From Elmis aenea (Eukaryota; Arthropoda; Insecta; Coleoptera; Elmidae): a stretch of 64,000 bases of DNA. The DNA is taken from positions 48,879,924-48,943,923 of the forward strand of contig OX393581.1 of NCBI GenBank assembly GCA_947652605.1. The letters run 5' to 3'. Positions within the stretch are counted from its first letter, which is position 1, and each line of letters opens with the position of its first letter. The notes beneath the pieces were generated by a model. It was not told the origin of the DNA and ran no database searches. It was given only the letters and a program-made list of their open reading frames with translations. The position numbers were made by a program, and so were the translations under genes. Shown piece by piece: positions 11,933-25,165 of the stretch.

Positions 11933-12624
11933 TACAGGGGTGGTATGACGTAACGGCCAAACAAAAGGAGCATGTTTCTTGAGTCAATTTAAGCAAAAAG
12001 TGTTATATAAACCATAGTCCAAAACTCGATGGTTATCGAGTTATAGACCTTTAAAGTTTATAAAAAAAGGTCAATTTTAACATAAAAAAGTATGAAATAC
12101 TGCTCTTATCCTCTAAAATATTGATTTAACAACAAAATGTTTTTTATAAAAGATGCATTGTTATCTTTTCTGCGCCTTATGGTGTACTTGATTTTGTTTT
12201 GTTTTTTTACGGTTTATTTGCTATGACAACCAACCGAGTTATTTTAAATAGAACACCCTGTGTATTATTACATTTTAGGATTCCTCTTTAAATGTACTTT
12301 ACAAAATGTTGTTTTTGAAAATTTTGAGCAATGTAGCACTTTCAAAAAGATCAAGTATTTAACGACACAAAATCGAGTACACCATAAGGCGCAGAAAAAA
12401 TGGCGATGCAAATTTTATTAAAAACATTTTGTTTAAAATCAATATTTTAGAAGATAAAAGCTGTAGTTCATACTTTTTTAGGTTAAAATTGACCTTTTTT
12501 TTATAAACTTTAAAGATCTATAATTCGATAACCATCGAGATTTGGACTGTGGCTTATATAACTTTTTTTGCTTAAATTGAACATGCTCCTTAAGTTTGGC
12601 CGTTTGGTCATGCAACCCGCTGTA
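11933..12624. mobile_element. Foldback element, family F copy 1
   Basis: The left part starts TACAGGGGTGGTATGACG and reads through GGCCAAACAAAAGGAGCATG; the right part is its complement ending at 12624. The arms are about 300 bp. The centre contains TTTAAATAGAACACCCTG, a module also found in the centres of the elements at 47787, 49978 and 26067. The second half of the core is deleted. Confidence 0.8.
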
Positions 12625-14700
12625 TTTGTACCTAAAATGGATCACTTTAATACAACAAACTTTTATTTGTCTTAATTACATTGTGACTTTTCCTGTACCT
12701 CGTTTACATTACTTTATTGTCCATTGTTCTTTTATAATTATAATTTACATGCATATGTCTTTGGTACTTAACATCTTTAAAGCACACTTTTAATGGTTCA
12801 ACTTATGAAATCATCTATTAATTTAGTTATTTGTGTTATATTTTTCAAACGCAGTGCAACTAAAACGCGAAGATTATTAAATATTGCAGCTATACGCTAA
12901 CCAAATCAACATATTATTCCTAAACTGTGTTAGTTGCTTGTTTAAACTCCAGTACATGCATTAATATGCTGATGGCTTAGGACTTGCTAAAATTAAACAG
13001 ATATAACCATCGAATTTGGCTCAATAAATGGAGCTTTTATTCACTTCCTTTGTCCGTATAAGGATCTGTGAGCTATTATTATGTCTGCGCAGGTAGCAAA
13101 CATTTCTGATTGTAAACCGATTACATGTATCATATTATTCAGACACACGTTTCAGGCACATGCAATTAAATATTAACAACCCAGAAATATTGTATTAGTT
13201 ACAGCTAAGTAACAACAGTATAAAATCTTAATTAATTTAGAAATAAAAGGTCGTTTTAGTGCTAATTATATATTTTGTTTGTCATAAGTCCTTCTACTGT
13301 TAGGTGTAGGACTGTTGAGTTGTGTTACGCTGACTTTTTTCCACGTTTTTCTGTCTTGTGCTAGCTTTTTTTATCTCTTCCCATTTGATGTAGACTGAGG
13401 AAACTCTGGCAAAACGAAGTTAAAAAAGCAGTAACTGATAGAAACTTCTCTACATACAAAATGATAAAACTTTAAGATTTAAACGAACATCAGAAAACTT
13501 TTTCTTATTACAAAACTACCCAGAGTATAAAGATTCTGTTATTACAGCAAATACCAAATACTTTATTATAGCACAACAACTAAACAAATAGCATTTTTAA
13601 AGAAAGTTTAACATTCTTGTGGTATTGATTTAAATTTTACAAACTCCACAAGTGAACCTAAAAATTTAACACTTTTTGCAATCCTTATGTTCTTGTTGAA
13701 ATATATCAAAACTTATGAATGTAAAATTAGATTCAATTGTCATTCCAAGCTAAATATAGTTTTTTAAAGATTTTACAGGGTTTGTTAATGAAAATAAAAG
13801 TACATAATCGAATTAAGTTCCCACTAAACAAATATTGCGCTATACTCGATAACAACTTTTACAACCAGTACAATAAAAATTTGTTTCTTTTGCAACTTAA
13901 TTATTAATTTACCTTTCGCGTGACTGTGCTTGCATTTTAAATGCAAATAAAATAATTACCCATTTTTTAAATTCTTGTTATCGTTTAAGGAACGGCGTTT
14001 TTCCTACACTCACACATGATATTTTAATGCAAGGTTATTGCATTTTACAATTACATACGTCTGTGCAGATAATAGAAAAATATGTTACCTTGATTACGTA
14101 TTGAAGTAGGTACTTTCCGATTGTTTAAAATTTTATCTAATTACTGTCCCCAGGTATCAAACTTGATATCTGTTGTAGGAAATTAATTTTCACATAATGC
14201 ATTTTTGACTTCAAAACTAATCAATTCTAATAAAACAAGATAATACACCAAAAAATCATGAAACAGACGTTTGGATACTGCAGGTATTTTTAAAATATAT
14301 ATTTTTCCAAAATGTTGTGTTTGTTGTATGAAATTATCGATTTTTAAATATCACTTTTCAAATTTAAAGACCTATAGGCAGAAGCTAGAACTGATTTCAA
14401 AAATGTATTACAGGATTATGTTATTTACATAAACAACGTATTTTTTTTTTTTATAAAGGTTTTCATTTATTTAACATATCTTATAACTAGATCAAAATCA
14501 AGTTTGTCGCCCATAAGAATTTAAATAGTTAGTACCTATAAAACAAAACAGAATCGGCACAGCAAAAAATTGATGGCAACATTAAAAGTAAAATAAAAAT
14601 TGGCCAGGTAAAAGTTTTTACAGATTTAAAAAAATATTTAATTAAAAAGTTATAACAAAAAAACGAAAAGTCATTTTTTTAGTTTTTTTCAATTTTTTCA
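12625..14700. other. AT-rich intergenic DNA with one retrotransposon tail
   Basis: Apart from the non-LTR 3' tail at 13278-13400 nothing is recognised. Poly(A/T) tracts are common (for example 14440-14455). Confidence 0.5.
13278..13400 (-). mobile_element. Non-LTR retrotransposon 3' tail
   Basis: GGTGTAGGACTGTTGAGTTG and the following 90 bases match the 3' end of the longer minus-strand copy at 31232-31960. Coding sequence is lost; it is a short 5'-truncated insertion in the same orientation. Confidence 0.6.
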
Positions 14701-14841
14701 AAAACAGTTGAAGATATTTTAAGTCTGTTTTGATATTATCGATAAGCATAAAATTTAACAACTGCCAAATTTAAACCTACCCTCTATCTTCAGTAATAAG
14801 CGAGAACCCCATAGTCGCCCTCGAATTTGAATCACCCTGTA
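14701..14841. mobile_element. Single right end of a TACAGGGTG-type foldback
   Basis: The sequence contains TAATAAGCGAGAACCCCATA and ends GAATTTGAATCACCCTGTA, the right terminus typical of family C. No matching left end is found nearby, so this is a solo arm. Confidence 0.55.
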
Positions 14842-17800
14842 TATCATCGAACGACTATTAACATTTTGTATATTCCCCCATAGTTTTTTATTATAAAGGG
14901 CCTCCAAAACATTGTTTGCCCCGGGCCTGGCATTTACTCTGAAAGGCCCTGCCAATAGAACCAACTAGTAAGCCTAGCAAATCACTATACATTATGTGTG
15001 TTTGTGTGTTCCAAAAATCCCTGGTTCTTAATTTGTTGTATGATACAATAAAAATATAAAATTGCATTGACTAGTTGCTACGGAAAAACGTGTTTAAGAC
15101 GGAAAAAATATGCACACTTTCACGCTTAGTCATGTAAAAGCCAAGATTTATACCGTTCTGCAAATTAGAATGACAATAGAATGTCTCGTAATAAGTTTTA
15201 ACTGACAACGTACGTATTTTTTTATAATGTGATTAATTTGATTTTACTGTTATTAACGACAACAAAGAATTTTTTAAACTTAAAACAGTAAGTTTATAAT
15301 TACTTGGAACATAAATCTAATCCATAATTTTTAATTAGAGCACATCTAGTCTTGACAACAATGCATTATTTTCAAAAAGCTCATGTTCTTGTTTAACGAA
15401 CTGAGATAAGCTGTCATAAAAACTGCTCGTCACTTTATGGAAATGATTCGTTGTCAGTTCGGATATTTAAAATGCGTGCATTTTTATATTGCATGTACAA
15501 AGGACAGCAATTATAATACACAAAGTACCATCAGCTTTGTGAATTTTAATTTCACCTTTCGGTATCAGTCAAAAGCGTGTTATGACTTTGACGGTTCAAA
15601 ACCCTTGAATTTTTATATTAAATAAAGAAAACTGGACGCGAACAAAGTGCGGGAGACTTTGTTAATTTAAATTTTACCTTTCAGTATCGCCGAGCAAAAC
15701 AGGAAGCGTTAAATTATATTTAATCGCAGTTTGAAGTTTAACAATAACGGATTATATTTGCATTTGCGAAACATTTATCTTCATTTCCACTAAATGATAT
15801 TCTAGAGTCTATTAACATGAATATATATATATATATATATAACTTAAGAATTTGAACGAGTGATACATAATTAAACAGTGGATTTAACCGTCCATTTCAA
15901 AACTTAAAGCTTGTTTTTAGCTGGTTTCGTCTTGTTCTAACTCATAGCGATTAATTTCTAAATCGCCAACAGACAAAAAATACCCCGGGATTGCTCAGAT
16001 GTACATTTAGTTTATGTAATACGATTATGTAACCGTTCAAATAGCCCTGGAAAAAAGATCACCTTTGCACTGTTTCAAAATGCGTCATCAAATATTAATG
16101 TCAATAATTCACCTTCGACTAATTATTTTAATTGCAATTATTATTGTATATTATTCGCCCCTTGCGCAACAGGTCAAGAAAATCTTACTCGTCTTAAAAG
16201 AATTGGGAGTTTTCTCTTTCGGTGTATTGAAAGCAGGCAGGAGTCATTATATTTACCAACAATTATACACATTTTGAAAACTATAATTATTTGGATATTA
16301 TACACTCGCTTAGTGGTTATTATTCAAGTATTTAAAGATAACGTTGTTAGAATAGAAAGCTGGAAACAAATGTAAAATGTTATATTTACGCTTCATTAGT
16401 TTTTAAAATATTGCAAGAAAATTTCCATTAAAAATTAAAAATTTTATAAACGATTTTTTGTATGACTACTTTTCCACTCAATTATTTCCATAGGAACCTG
16501 GTTGTTTGTTTACAGATGTTTTACATTTGTAAAGTATATTGAAAATGAGTCATTTTGGAACAACTTTCATCGCAAAAATACAAAAAACTGTTGCAAAGAA
16601 AAAGGGAATTAGTTAGAGAGTTTTGTAATTGGTTTGACAGGCCCCCATATTTCGTGAGACCCCAAGCTTTGCTTGCCCTTTTTAAACGATCACTGGACCC
16701 CAACCCATTCACCCCAAGTTCACCCAAACAACCAAGTTGAGAAATTGTAAAGACTATAGTGTTTGAAAAATTTGTTTCTCTGAAAATTAATGATCAAAAA
16801 TTGCTATCCTAATATTTTAAACCAGTCTACAAATCATATTACATAACAGCATAATAAAAAAGTCGATCAACTAGGAAACTAGCAGCACAAAATTCAAAAG
16901 AATATAAAATATTGGACCACAAATTCGCGATCTTCATAAATTTCCAACTCTATAATTAACTACATGACGTGTCAAATGACCCAACATTGCGATAAAATGT
17001 CTGTCCACTTCAAAAGCCTGAGTAAATTGTCTTGTTCATTATTAGCACCCAACACTTATTGTGCAGAATTAACCAGTAAACAATAAGTAAATTATAGACG
17101 AAAAGCAGCGAACACGCTTTTAAAAAACACCTACACCTTTAGCCATTTTATGTTGCACAATGTCTTAACTGGAACATGCAGTTTCTTTTGCTATAATGGG
17201 AAAAATAACCGTCTAATAGAAAGGCACAGTTCCACTTACTGGAATTATGTAGGCAAACGACAATTTATTAAAATCAATTTGCATTACATTAAATGCTTTT
17301 GTGTGCATGTACACAACCGATATTACCCAAGTAACAGAATATTAAACCAATTAAAACAATAATTATCTGTAAACGGTACACGTTTCTAGTTGGCTTGCTC
17401 GTTTTATTTTGAAAACTGTCTTATTGTTCTGTTTAACCATACCCAGTTGTCGCTCTATTTGTTTCGTCTATGTACATGAAATTTATGTAACGCTGCAATG
17501 CATTGAAAACTGTTCAAAATAATTCGGCGGATAAAGAAAAGTTACGATATTTGAAACCGAATTTGAAGCAATTGACTAACCGCATTACTAATTAAATTAA
17601 ACAGTTGTCTGGCTATAGTTGCCGTCTAGAGTTACTACAAACTAAGCTACAGAAAGATCACACACAACAACAGATAAGTTTTAACGTTTTGAAATTCAAC
17701 GAACAAAAAATTTCCACAAATAAAAAATAGAATCTTATCGTTAGTTTCTTTTGAGATCTCCTCTTACTAATCAAGCTTTTATTAGTGGAATGGTAAAATT

Positions 17801-18775
17801 TCATTGCTGCAGCTATTCTGTTAATTTAATAAAAGTTTTCCTGATCTTTAAGATGTAAAGTTTAGTATTATCAAAAACAATAGGTTGGAAAAATTGTAAC
17901 CAACGAAATATGTCGGAAAAATAGTGTAATAAATTGAACTAAATAAAGCTTGTTTAAACCAGAAAAGTAACCCATCGTTCTTGATAATACTAAGCCATTC
18001 TGTTATTCAGAACTTCTTCCAATTTGCCATCTTCTGCAATTTTCCCCCCAAATACTCCATCCTTTCTTGTTTTAACATAAAACCCTTGAATGGTTCTTCA
18101 TTATAACCATAATATAAGATTATTAAACTACTCCTGTATTCACGATACAAACTTTCATTTTAATGCAAATTAACTGACATTTAAACTAAATTTATCGATT
18201 TTTTAAAGCGATTCAGACACTTTTAATATAGGAAATTGCCTGTTGTTGTGAGATATATTTGTGGAGGTAGTTGATTATATGTCTGGAATACTTTAAATAA
18301 AATTTGCCATATTGCTCAACGGTGATATTTCTCAACCGTACTTAAGCAAGATCCTTAAAGATTTTGCTTAAAGCAAAATCACCAAAATTTCTGATGTTGT
18401 TAATCATTTAAACTTAGTGTTGGCCATTTTATACTCGTCATTTGGTTAATCTGAGGGTGCACAATTGTTAGCTGGAGTCTATGTAACATGCATGTAAAGT
18501 TTTTTCAAAACAATTCATAAACAACAGTTTTTGCACTACCTATCCCAATTTTTCTGGAATTTTTTTAAACACAGTTTGAACGAATTAAGAATAAATAATT
18601 GTTCTTTAGGGTTTTAATAATACAGCTATGAATTTTACCGTATTTTAAATATATTTAGATTTTTTCGAAAAATTTGCAAAATTTAATATGCACTTTTTCT
18701 AGTTTCCATTAAAAAATTGATCGTAATTTGTGCTAACTAAGGATATATAATTTGTACTTATGGGTAAAAAATAGT
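14842..18775. other. AT-rich intergenic DNA
   Basis: It holds an (AT)n microsatellite at 15820-15842. A G+C-richer patch at 16635-16740 (GCCCCCATATTTCG...CACCCAAACAACC) has overlapping ORFs on both strands but no recognisable product. Nothing else is supported. Confidence 0.5.
15820..15842. repeat. (AT)n microsatellite
   Basis: An uninterrupted run of about 11 AT dinucleotides. Confidence 0.9.
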
Positions 18776-18779
18776 ATAT

Positions 18780-18868
18780 TACATAACAAGAGTCGTAAGA
18801 AAGCATATTACGCACGAGTAGAAAAGTTCCAAGAGTGCGTAATTGCATTACAACTCGTGTTATGTAGC
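18780..18868. repeat. Imperfect hairpin
   Basis: ACATAACAAGAGTCGTAAG...TATTACGCAC pairs with GTGCGTAATTGCATTACAAC...GTTATGT across a loop of about 20 bases. It could be a small MITE or a structured site; no family is recognised. Confidence 0.55.
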
Positions 18869-18984
18869 TTACTTTTTCTACGATCACATAATACCTACGA
18901 TTTTAACGACTTTTTGGCTAATTACACATGTACTTACTTTGTCTTGCTAATTTTGACGTAATCCTACTTTGACATTTCTAGACA

Positions 18985-19130
18985 AGTGTGCGTTTTGCTT
19001 ACCGTGCGTTATAACTCACTTACTAGGCATGCAGGAAGTGTTTCACTTGAGTCTACTTTGATCACTTCTTTAAAAAAACGTGCTTTTTGCTTACCGTGCG
19101 TAAGGACCCACTTATATGCATGCAGGCTGT
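18985..19130. repeat. Two direct repeats, about 92 bp apart
   Basis: TTTTGCTTACCGTGCGT followed by ...CACTTA...GCATGCAGG occurs at about 18993 and again at about 19084. Only two copies are present. Confidence 0.65.
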
Positions 19131-19139
19131 ACGTTAAAA

Positions 19140-20394
19140 GTCATTTACATTAGTGGTCGTAAAAAAAGTCTTAAACGAATTACTTAAGTATAAAAATATT
19201 TTTTTAATTGCAACACATACAGAAATCAAATAATCTATTATAGATATTGACACTATTGCAAGATATGCATATGTAGACATCCAGATAAGACCGATTTCAT
19301 ATCAATCTATCTTAAAAGTCTGAATTGTAAATATATCAAAGCCCCAACGTTTCAAATCATATGACAGATAATAGCACTTACTAACAATTGGTCATGACCA
19401 ATATTTTTTATGGACAAGTAACTGTTAAATGATCGATGAAAGTTCCTTAACTATTATAATGTTCTTGAACCACTTTTTGTTTTACAATTCAAATTTATGT
19501 AACTCATTCACTGTTTGCTACTGTCATGCAGTTGATATATTCATAACCAATTCAAAATATTACATTCGGGGGACTTAAATTTATTTTATTTAAACCAACC
19601 AGAAGTTAACTGATTAAAATCTTACAGAATTAAATAGATTTTTACTGTTATCATACTTTTAATGACAAGTAAAAACATTGTTATTATCATTGCGATGGAC
19701 TGAGACATATATTAAGGTAAAAATTATCATAAAATTAAAATTGTGAACGTTATTTTCAAACATAACACACCTATGGTCTGTGCAAATATTTGCCGAACAT
19801 TTTTGGATACTCACGGCAGTCAGTCAACATTCTCTGTTTCATTCAAAACCAATTTAGGACTACTAAGATGTTTTTTTAACAGCCTTAACGTGTTAACATT
19901 GATGTTTAAGAATGGTAAATATGTAACAATTTGTAATACATTGCTTGAGGTTTACGCGTTCCCATGCAACCATTTTTATTAATTTGCAAATAATAAAATT
20001 AGCTCAGAGTCCTTCGAAAGCATGTGGAATGCGCATATAATTAAGGCAACATACGGTATAATAAAATATTATTGACACGAACGCATTTAAAATAGCTTAT
20101 AATTAATATTTTTATGTAATTATATTAACTATTCATGTATACCAACTGTTACAGTAACGGGAACTGTTAACAGCTGTACAAAAACATTTACTTTTTTACA
20201 TAACGTTAAATTCTTATAGATTAATAAAGGAGCTGTCTTAATATTACAACATGGAACGTGTACCCAATATTTTCAACTAACAACGAAGCTCTAGTACTTA
20301 AAAATATTTTTGTGTGAGATCCTTAACCTTGCGATAGTTTACGGCCTAGTTTTTTAATTTTTAAATATATAAATATAACTACATTTTTCATTTA
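19140..20394. other. AT-rich intergenic DNA
   Basis: No gene or repeat is recognised; the ORF at 19743-19982 has no known domain. Confidence 0.5.
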
Positions 20395-20633
20395 AAAAAA
20401 CCTTAAGAAAGTACAAATAAAATTGATCTAATGATTGAGACAAAAAAGTTATGATAGAAAAAAGAAATTCAACTTTTTTTTTGCTATAACATCTAAAGTA
20501 CGAGAAATTTTGTACTTTTAAAAATTGATTGTGGCTCCTCTCATACTAAGGAATAATTCATCTAATTTAAACAAACCTGTATCGCTTATAATAAGCAAGA
20601 TTCCCATGCTGGAAATGTCTGGGACACCCTGTA
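20395..20633. mobile_element. Solo right arm of foldback family D
   Basis: From CCTTAAGAAAGTACAAATAA to the terminal GGGACACCCTGTA the sequence matches the right arm of the full-length copy at 40636-41712. The left arm is missing. Confidence 0.8.
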
Positions 20634-22195
20634 TAATCTATTCCATTTTTACCCATAGGGTGTAAGGGTAACAACTTTTTAAAACTGTTTTATAAGATTC
20701 AATTCAGTTCTTTAATAACACAAATATGAGATTGTAAAAGCTATGCACAATCTCTACACAAAACTATTTCTATATGATCTAGATTAATGGGATGGGCACT
20801 ATAATAACACACCCTATATTACAAAAGTTACCCACATTTAAATACAATTACCTAATAAATTTAAACTAATTACAGCTTTCACTTATTTTTCGTCAAAATC
20901 GTTTGTAATGACAAGTAATCAGACCAAATACAGAGTTGGAAAACCCCCAGGAAAACACACCTAATAAATCGCTAATAATGTAATACTGAAACTCGAGCCT
21001 TGGGAAATAAAACAATTACACATATATCACTTCACACAATTAAAAAATGCTATTTTTGAGTCACATCGGCGAAGTTTTACGTAATGTAATGCCACAACTT
21101 TTATCTCCAAATTTTTATATGCCATAATAAATTATACCTACTCAAAAAAATTCGTCTTTTATTTGATATTATGTGTATTTAAATATTATCAGCATGAATC
21201 TTGCAGACATTAACTATCAACAATAAAAAATATCTCTAGTTGTGATCAAATTAATGTCAAGAATATGATAATTTTAGTTGATTGTTTTAACTTCCTACAA
21301 GCAAAAGGATGTGTTGGAAAGCAAATTGCTTTTGCAGCAAATATTAGTTTATTAAATAAACATCATAATTATTTAATAAACTGTAGTTTTAACACATAGT
21401 TTAAGACTATGAGATTCCTGAGCTAAATTTCCTTCAAATAATAAAACACAGATTAATTACTTCAAATTTAGCTACCAACAAAAAATTATTCCTGTAACAC
21501 AAATTCGCAAATTTTTTAAAAGTAAGTAATTTAAGTATTTGATGTAAAAAAACTCAATTTTTACATAATGTTATAATTTGATATTGCAAATTTTTGTGGA
21601 CACAAAAATTCAACATCAACGCGAAGAAAGTGGTAATTAAACTTAATCTAATTTATTTAATACGGAATTTAAAGCGTTTTATATTGTGTTTAAAACGTTT
21701 TACGTTTCCTTGTACGGTACGAATAAATATTTAAATATTGCGCTAATTAAATAAATTTTTTGGTGGTCACAAACACGGTTCATACGCCATCTAGCAGTGA
21801 ATTTTAAAACAGGTAATAAACCACAAATTGCTAAACAAGTTTATCTGCATTTATGTATATTATTATGTATGATGTCACGTGCTTTCTGCTAATTTAAGTT
21901 ACTCCATCAGATGGCACTCGGTTCATTAGTTTTCTTTCTGCTTCAAAGTACGCGAAAATTTCAAAAAAAAAAAACTATTCGTGACGACTAAAATTTACAA
22001 TGAATCAGAACTTATGAATATTCTTTCTCCGCTAAAAAGCGTAATTGTCTTTTAAATTAATGCACAACACATTCAATTAAAAACTTACGTAACGTGTAAA
22101 AGGTGTAAAAAGCTTGTAATGCTCTTCTTTCAAATGTAAGAGCCGTATAAAAACCTTTAGTTTGTTTGTTTTTGTGTCTGTAATGTCTCTGTAAC
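20634..22195. other. AT-rich intergenic DNA
   Basis: A weak inverted pair (ATAGGGTGTAAGGG at 20656 and ACACACCCTATA at about 20810) may be a worn MITE. Nothing else is seen. Confidence 0.45.
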
Positions 22196-22199
22196 GCTT

Positions 22200-22442
22200 T
22201 TATGAAGATGGTGTAATTTTTGTAGCGCTGCCTCCCACCATGATCGGGAATTTGGATTTTGTAACTAGGTCTCGGCCATGCACATACACCGCGATGTCCG
22301 ACGACGATTCGATTTTAAACTCTTTGACCTCAAGGTGGCTGGTTATAAGACACGAGAGGGAAAATTTCATTAAGTTTAGAAAGCCGACCATAACTGAATT
22401 AATCCTGCGGTAGATTTCATACTGCTTATAGCTAAAAAACGC
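22200..22442 (-). CDS. Possible coding exon or small ORF, unknown
   Basis: The minus strand is open for about 80-96 residues ending ...VGGSATKITPSS, with G/C-ending codons (GTC, CTC, ATC, GAC) that stand out against the AT-rich flanks. A splice-acceptor-like TTTTTTAG precedes CTATAAGCAG near 22435, so it could be a terminal exon on the minus strand. No domain is recognised and no partner exon was found. It may equally be a chance ORF in a CpG-richer block. Confidence 0.2.
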   Translation of the reverse strand, partial: AFFSYKQYEIYRRINSVMVGFLNLMKFSLSCLITSHLEVKEFKIESSSDIAVYVHGRDLVTKSKFPIMVGGSATKITPSS

Positions 22443-22499
22443 GTTGCAATTTTTATGTAAGCGCATTGTAAATCTGCTTCGAGTGACCAAATAATTGTG

Positions 22500-23112
22500 G
22501 TGTGTATTCGGGGGAAAAAAAGTGACAACTCGGTAAACAAGTTTTGGTGTGTTTTTGGGACCTGTAAATGGTGGAAGTTTTACTTAATTACATCCAAGTG
22601 TTAATTGCATACATACCAGCACACATTTCTAGATTACGCAACAATTGGAATTCATTTACTTTCTAGCGGCGCTACAAAACTTCTTGATGCACTCGTTTAA
22701 CGAACCATTGTTACGTTTGATAAATTAATTTTCCTCTTGTCAACACGACAACATCATTGTTGAAAAATACAAGAAGTTTCTATTCGATTATTTTTATTAA
22801 GGGCGTGCGCTCACCGAATTGATATCGTGTGACAGTGATGTGAGATGTGTCTTCATTTTAAATGACTAGAATCATACAAAAGTGAATTATTTAGTGTCGT
22901 TGGGCACCTTTATCATTACAGAAGGGCATTGTGGTGATTAGCAACCCTCAATTTTTCAATTTTGTTGCGTTAAGTCGCTTGGAAATGTAACTACTGCATA
23001 AAAACTTCACGTCACTGTCAAAACAAGTGCCAAAATTGCTCCCTACCTTTAAAAGTTATATCCGAGGATAGATTTTTTTTTAAATTCATCACTAATGCCG
23101 AATTTACATTGG
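22500..23112. other. Intergenic DNA, slightly richer in CpG
   Basis: No gene is seen. The block holds words such as GGGCGTGCGCTCACCG near 22800, but there is no TATA box or initiator convincing enough to call a promoter. Confidence 0.4.
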
Positions 23113-23114
23113 TA

Positions 23115-23889
23115 GGGGAGACCGGGGATAAAAGTAACACGGGTAGGTTGTAACAGTGCCTATAGTTTCTTTAATTTTTGTTATATGTCGCTCTAAGCGC
23201 TTTAGCAATGTTTATTTACATCCATCTCCCTTCCAAGATGAAAAGGAACAAAGAAGATTATGTTCTAAATTTTGTTGGCTATTGAATGCCATACAGTTTG
23301 ACGTTGGAATCGTGGTTAATCATGGATTCTCTCCAATTTGTTTTTTGTACACTTGGGGTCAAAAGTAACAGTGTTACAACCAGCCCCAATCAATGTTTTC
23401 ACTTGCAAATGTTCACTCTTTATAGATAAGAACATTAAAAACTTGTCGGATTAATTTTCCACTTTGTTATATTTTTTTTGTTTCACATTTTTGAATATTG
23501 ATATTGTTCACTTATCATTTTTTATTGTTTCAAAGTTTTTTTTTATTTTTTCATTTTGCTAATGTGTATTTTGGAATCAAATATTAATTTTGTTGATGAA
23601 TACTAATATATTTACCCGCTACTGTGTAAATTATTTTGCCGTTACAACTTACCCCGATCATTGTTACTTTTAGCCCCAACATGGGGAGGATGGAAGTAAC
23701 AGCTGTCTTACTACAGATAAAAAATTCTCGCATATGCTTTACGAAACATATGAAATAAATATCTTGCAAGGAAGACAAATGTCCAATCTATCATTAAATC
23801 AATTTGAATGTAAAAAACTTGTTATCGGTACTCTATGAGAAATTGAATAAAATACAAAAATATGTTACTTTCATCCGCGGTCTTTCCCA
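23115..23889. mobile_element. DNA element with GGGGAGACCGGGG-type inverted ends
   Basis: The left end GGGGAGACCGGGGATAAAAG and the complement of the right end (GGGAAAGACCGCGGATGAAA) are matched and followed on both sides by AGTAACA. Inside, GTTACAACCAGCCCC and related GTAACA/GTTAC words recur. No intact transposase is present. The superfamily is not assigned. Confidence 0.65.
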
Positions 23890-23899
23890 TAGTACCTAA

Positions 23900-24188
23900 T
23901 GCAAGTAAGGAAATTTAGCTACTTGCAACGTGTAGACAGTTTCGTTTAGTACTTGCGCAAGTAAACAATTTAGTGACTTTTTGAGTAAAGTCAATAGAAA
24001 TCATCACCATTTACTTGAAGACGATATTTAATTTTTTGTCAATTACTAAACAATTTCACTAAATTGGGTGTAGACTACGTATATATTGTGTAAACACTCA
24101 CTAAACCAAGATTTTGGCAAGGTTTGCTACTTGATTGGTGACTTGCTTTAGCTGCTTGATTAAGCAACTTGCGTTAGCTACTATACTA
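23900..24188. repeat. Worn inverted repeat rich in GCAAGT/ACTTGC
   Basis: AATGCAAGTAAGG...TTTAGCTACTTGC on the left is echoed in complement by ...CTTGCTTTAGCTGCTTG...ACTTGCGTTAGCTAC on the right. It is probably an old MITE; the boundaries are approximate. Confidence 0.4.
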
Positions 24189-24289
24189 ATGTTAATTCGG
24201 CATAAGGTTCACTGAAAGATATTTGTAGATATTTTATAAACGTTAGAATATTTAAGTGTTTTGTTTTACTTTTAACGGACCAACTAAAA

Positions 24290-25165
24290 TTTGAATTTCA
24301 TTACAAGGTTTTCGTGAATTCTCACAGCTAGAGCATAAGTTTAAACTTGGTAAAGATGCTAAATTCTATGGTAATTAATAAGATCGAGACAAATTTCAGA
24401 TATCTCTATCTATATTAATTTTTTTTTGGACGTATAACTATCTGTACATTGTTGTTCAGCATAAAATCCAATAACTTGTCTTGATGTAAAACTATGGTTT
24501 GTCTTTAATAATAAGCGAAATAATAATGGAATTTTAATCAACCAATGTTAGACTGGACCATAGAGCAAAACACGAACTCTGATATCCAGTAACTATGTAA
24601 TTTTTATGAAAACAACTGCATATATCTTAACTCTGTTTTAATATTCTAAATCATCATAAAAGTTGATTTTTAAAATTTAAACCTACGATTTATCTCTAAT
24701 TATAGAAAAGTTTTCTAAAGTTCCTATGCTAGAGAGACTCCAACTACAGAGCAAGACACCAACCCTGTACATTTATATAGCGAAGAGCTCAGATTTATTC
24801 AATTTGTATGAAAACGGTGGCAGATATCTGAAATCTGTTTTGATATTCTAAATCAGCATAAGATTTAGCACCTTTTTCAAGTTTAAACCCATGGCCTATC
24901 TCCAATATTAAGAGAGCTTCCTATACCTCCCATGTTAAAGAGACTCCAACGTTAGATCAAGACACGAACCCGACACATTTATATCTACGTATAGCGACGA
25001 TCTCAGATTTTTTCAGTTTGTATGAAAACGGTTCCAGATATCTAAAAACTGTTTTGATATTGATAATAAGCATTAAATTTAACATCTTTGCTTAATTTAA
25101 ATCTATGCTCTAGCTCTAATAATAAGCGAGATACCCATACTGAAACTCGAATTTTATTCAGCCGG
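24290..25165. repeat. Degenerate tandem array derived from a foldback element
   Basis: Three to four diverged units of about 190-205 bp recur, marked by GAGCAAAACACGAACTC (24563), GAGCAAGACACCAACCC (24749) and GATCAAGACACGAACCC (24955), each followed by TTTGTATGAAAACGG-like and TTTAAACC-like blocks. The last unit ends with AATAAGCGAGATACCCATAC and CTCGAATTT, the subterminal motif of family C, so the array probably grew from such an element (inference). Confidence 0.65.
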
